The notes under the pieces are model-generated. The model saw only the letters and a program-made list of their open reading frames with translations, was not told the origin of the DNA and made no database searches. This document shows positions 13,297 to 15,082 of a stretch of 15,082 nucleotides of DNA, piece after piece. The position numbers were made by a program, and so were the translations under genes. The stretch spans positions 1-15,082 of the forward strand of contig CAYYMX010000027.1 of the NCBI GenBank assembly GCA_964473045.1, read 5' to 3'. Positions within the stretch are counted from its first letter, which is position 1. Each line of letters opens with the position of its first letter. This DNA is from CAYYMX01 sp964473045. GTDB taxonomy: Bacteria > Pseudomonadota > Alphaproteobacteria > Methylaequorales > Methylaequoraceae.

Positions 13297-14114
13297 TCTG
13301 CCCAAGATCCATCATAGAGTTTTTTATTTTTTATCCCAAGAATTTCAAGTAAAAAATATATATTACATGCTGTGACACCAGAACCACAAGTACATATTAT
13401 TTGACGGTTCATTTGAAAGTTTATTTTTTTGTTTAATTTTTTTTTTAAATTTAATAAATCTAACATTTCACCGTTTTTATTGGAGATTGAATCATATGGA
13501 ATATTTGTGCTACCTGGAATATGACCCGATTTAAGTTCAGCTCTTGGCTCAGGTTCTTTTCCTTTAAACCTAGCACTCGGTCGAGCATCTATGATTATAT
13601 GATTGTTGATTTTTTTTTTCAAAAAAAATTCAATTTCTTTTTTTTTGATGACTATATCTGTAACTGATTTTGTTTTAGTGGCAGTGTATTTAACTACTTC
13701 TTTTTTTTTAGAAATTTTAAATTTTTTTCTTTTCCATAAATTAAATCCACCATTTAAAATTTTAATTTTATCAAATCCAAATTTGTGAAACGTAAACCAG
13801 ATTCTTGATGATGAAAAAAAACCGAATTGATCATATATTATTATATAAGAATTTTTAGAAATACCTAATTTTGAGATTTCAGAGTGAAATTTATTTTTTT
13901 GAGGTAACATATGAGGAAGTTTGTTTTTTTTATCTGAAATCTTTTCTAAATCAAAGAATATTGCTCCAGGAATATGTGATTTTTTATACTCACTGAAGCC
14001 TTTTGTTGGAATTCCTAAATACCATCTGCAGTCTAAAATTTTTATAAAACTGAGATTTAAAATTTTTTTTAATTCTTCTGGATAGATAATTTTTTTTTTT
14101 AAGAATAAATTCAT
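13281..14114 (-). CDS. sseA: 3-mercaptopyruvate sulfurtransferase (tandem rhodanese)
   Basis: 277 residues from the ATG at 14112-14114, which forms an ATGA overlap with the cysK stop; a TTG two codons upstream is rejected. Moves sulfur from 3-mercaptopyruvate (or thiosulfate) to thiols or cyanide through an enzyme persulfide. Two rhodanese domains: domain 1 (about 8-130) with ILDCRWYLG (26-34), SHIPGAIFFDLE (46-57), YDQFGFFSSSRIWF (94-107), Asp95 sitting in the inactive catalytic position, and LNGGFNLWKRK (120-130). Domain 2 (about 150-277) has IIDARPSARFKG (174-185), SGHIPGSTNIPYD (196-208), the active loop CTCGSGVTA with nucleophile Cys243, and YDGSWAEW (267-274). The CGSGVT(A) loop indicates mercaptopyruvate rather than thiosulfate specificity. 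It sits between cysK and metC with overlaps on both sides, so it is coupled to cysteine metabolism. Poly-Lys stretches are encoded by A runs of up to 11 bases. Confidence 0.93.
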   Translation of the reverse strand: MNLFLKKKIIYPEELKKILNLSFIKILDCRWYLGIPTKGFSEYKKSHIPGAIFFDLEKISDKKNKLPHMLPQKNKFHSEISKLGISKNSYIIIYDQFGFFSSSRIWFTFHKFGFDKIKILNGGFNLWKRKKFKISKKKEVVKYTATKTKSVTDIVIKKKEIEFFLKKKINNHIIIDARPSARFKGKEPEPRAELKSGHIPGSTNIPYDSISNKNGEMLDLLNLKKKLNKKINFQMNRQIICTCGSGVTACNIYFLLEILGIKNKKLYDGSWAEWGKK

Positions 14115-15082
14115 AACCAACTTGGAATTGGAAGTTTGTTTTTTTTTAAAAAAAATTTATTAAAAATTTTGCTTTGGTACTTTGTTCCATAATCACATAA
14201 TATTGTAACAATATTTTTTCCTGGTCCTAACTTTCTACCCAATTTGATTGCTCCCATTATATTTATTCCTGAGGAACCACCTAAAATTAATCCTTCTTTC
14301 ATGATCATTTCAAAAATTATATTTAATGCGTCTTTATCAGAAATTTGAAAACATTCATCTATCTTGGTATTTGCAATGTTTTTTGTGATTCTTCCTTGAC
14401 CAATGCCCTCTGTAATTGAAGAGCCAGATGATTTCAGGACACCTTTATGAAAAAAATTATACATTGCTGAACCAAATGGATCAGCAAGCCCAATTACAAT
14501 TTTTTTGTTTTTACTTTTTAAAAAATCAGAGACACCACCAAGAGTTCCTCCTGTTCCAACTGAACAAATAAAACCGTCAACTTTTCCAACTAATTGTTTC
14601 CAAATTTCAGGACCAGTATTGAGAAAGTGGGATTTTTTGTTAGACAAATTGTCAAATTGATTTGCCCACAACACTCCATGAGAGTTTTTAATTTTTTTTG
14701 ATAGCGATTCAGAAAATTTTATATAGTTTTTTGGATTCTTGTAAGGCACAGCTTCAACAAGTTTAAGATCGGCTCCACATAGTTTTAGCATATCTTTTTT
14801 TTCCTTACTTTGAGTTCTTGGCATGACAATTATTGACTTTAAACCCAATGAATTCCCAACTAAACATAATCCAATTCCAGTATTTCCTGCTGTACCTTCT
14901 ACAACTGTGCCACCTTTCTCAATTTTCTTAGATTTTATTGCATCTTTTATTATTTGAAGAGCAGGTCTATCTTTAACTGAACCACCAGGATTAAGAAACT
15001 CACATTTCCCATAAATATTACAATTAGCTAATTGGGAAGCAATTTTAAGTTTTATAATAGGAGTATTGCCAATACATTCAGA
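14111..15082 (-). CDS. cysK: Cysteine synthase A, N-terminal few residues missing at window edge
   Basis: 323 residues are present; the true start lies just right of the window (family N-termini have about 8-15 residues before the visible IGNTPIIKL). O-acetylserine sulfhydrylase: PLP enzyme making cysteine from O-acetylserine and sulfide. Seen: ECIGNTPIIKLK (2-13), NPGGSVKDRPAL (31-42) with the PLP Lys37, EGTAGNTGIGL (63-73), the substrate loop, VMPRTQSKEKK (87-97), SVGTGGTLGG (phosphate-binding glycine loop), SSITEGIGQGRITKN, LGGSSGIN and ILCDYGTKYQSK. The C-terminal LPIPSWL is typical of the alphaproteobacterial branch. There is no frame break; an internal TTG at 14848 is not a start because conserved sequence continues upstream of it. 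The stop overlaps the sseA start as ATGA. It is the first visible gene of the leftward run; the operon promoter lies outside the window. Confidence 0.95.
   Translation of the reverse strand, partial: SECIGNTPIIKLKIASQLANCNIYGKCEFLNPGGSVKDRPALQIIKDAIKSKKIEKGGTVVEGTAGNTGIGLCLVGNSLGLKSIIVMPRTQSKEKKDMLKLCGADLKLVEAVPYKNPKNYIKFSESLSKKIKNSHGVLWANQFDNLSNKKSHFLNTGPEIWKQLVGKVDGFICSVGTGGTLGGVSDFLKSKNKKIVIGLADPFGSAMYNFFHKGVLKSSGSSITEGIGQGRITKNIANTKIDECFQISDKDALNIIFEMIMKEGLILGGSSGINIMGAIKLGRKLGPGKNIVTILCDYGTKYQSKIFNKFFLKKNKLPIPSWL

Noticed and set aside
12136..15082. SAM or other riboswitch controlling the sulfur genes (such elements occur in Pelagibacterales)
   Set aside because: The genes overlap each other, leaving no leader space inside the window; any such element would be upstream of cysK, beyond the right edge.

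Overview
The window is visibly AT-rich (A/T homopolymer runs throughout, Lys/Asn/Ile/Phe-rich proteins) and almost entirely coding. No intergenic gap exceeds about 140 bases and many neighbouring genes overlap by 4-16 bases. A NDUFS4-type accessory subunit of respiratory complex I and a cysK-sseA-metC order point to an alphaproteobacterium. The base composition and compactness suggest a streamlined marine lineage (SAR11/Pelagibacterales, HIMB59 or AEGEAN-169-like). That taxonomic guess is inference; no rRNA or marker tree is available here.

Layout, left to right. (1) 1-3126, minus strand: a small unknown protein, a periplasmic MxaD-like SRPBCC protein, a seven-bladed YVTN beta-propeller protein and transketolase (cut by the left edge), apparently one operon read right to left. 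(2) 3194-5680, plus strand: a large HpnN-type RND/MMPL transporter, divergent from operon 1. (3) 5673-8222, minus strand: a PD-(D/E)XK/Cas4-RecB-like protein whose usual catalytic acid is replaced, overlapping a phage T4 gp30-type ATP-dependent DNA ligase, followed by a glycine-zipper lipoprotein. (4) 8359-8739, plus strand: a small secreted protein with its own sigma70-like promoter. (5) 8736-15082, minus strand: a tightly packed eight-gene run in transcription order cysK (cut by the right edge), sseA, metC, complex I NDUFS4-like subunit, unknown 173-residue protein, exported SAM-methyltransferase, nucleosidase of the MTA/SAH nucleosidase fold, and a spore-photoproduct-lyase-like radical SAM protein.

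How the genes may work together. The first three genes of run 5 form a cysteine / 3-mercaptopyruvate / cystathionine sulfur module. Its last three all touch SAM chemistry: methyl transfer makes SAH, radical SAM cleavage makes 5'-deoxyadenosine, and the middle enzyme is of the fold that hydrolyses such nucleosides. Operon 1 pairs two periplasmic proteins typical of PQQ/methanol dehydrogenase neighbourhoods with a central carbon enzyme. The ligase/nuclease-like pair looks like a small, possibly phage-derived DNA repair or end-processing unit and is the best candidate for an undescribed system.

No tRNA, rRNA, CRISPR array, insertion sequence, integrase or riboswitch was recognised. Four genes are assigned a start inside a slightly longer open frame that would begin with TTG (the lipoprotein, the radical SAM gene, metC and sseA); the reasons are given in each entry.
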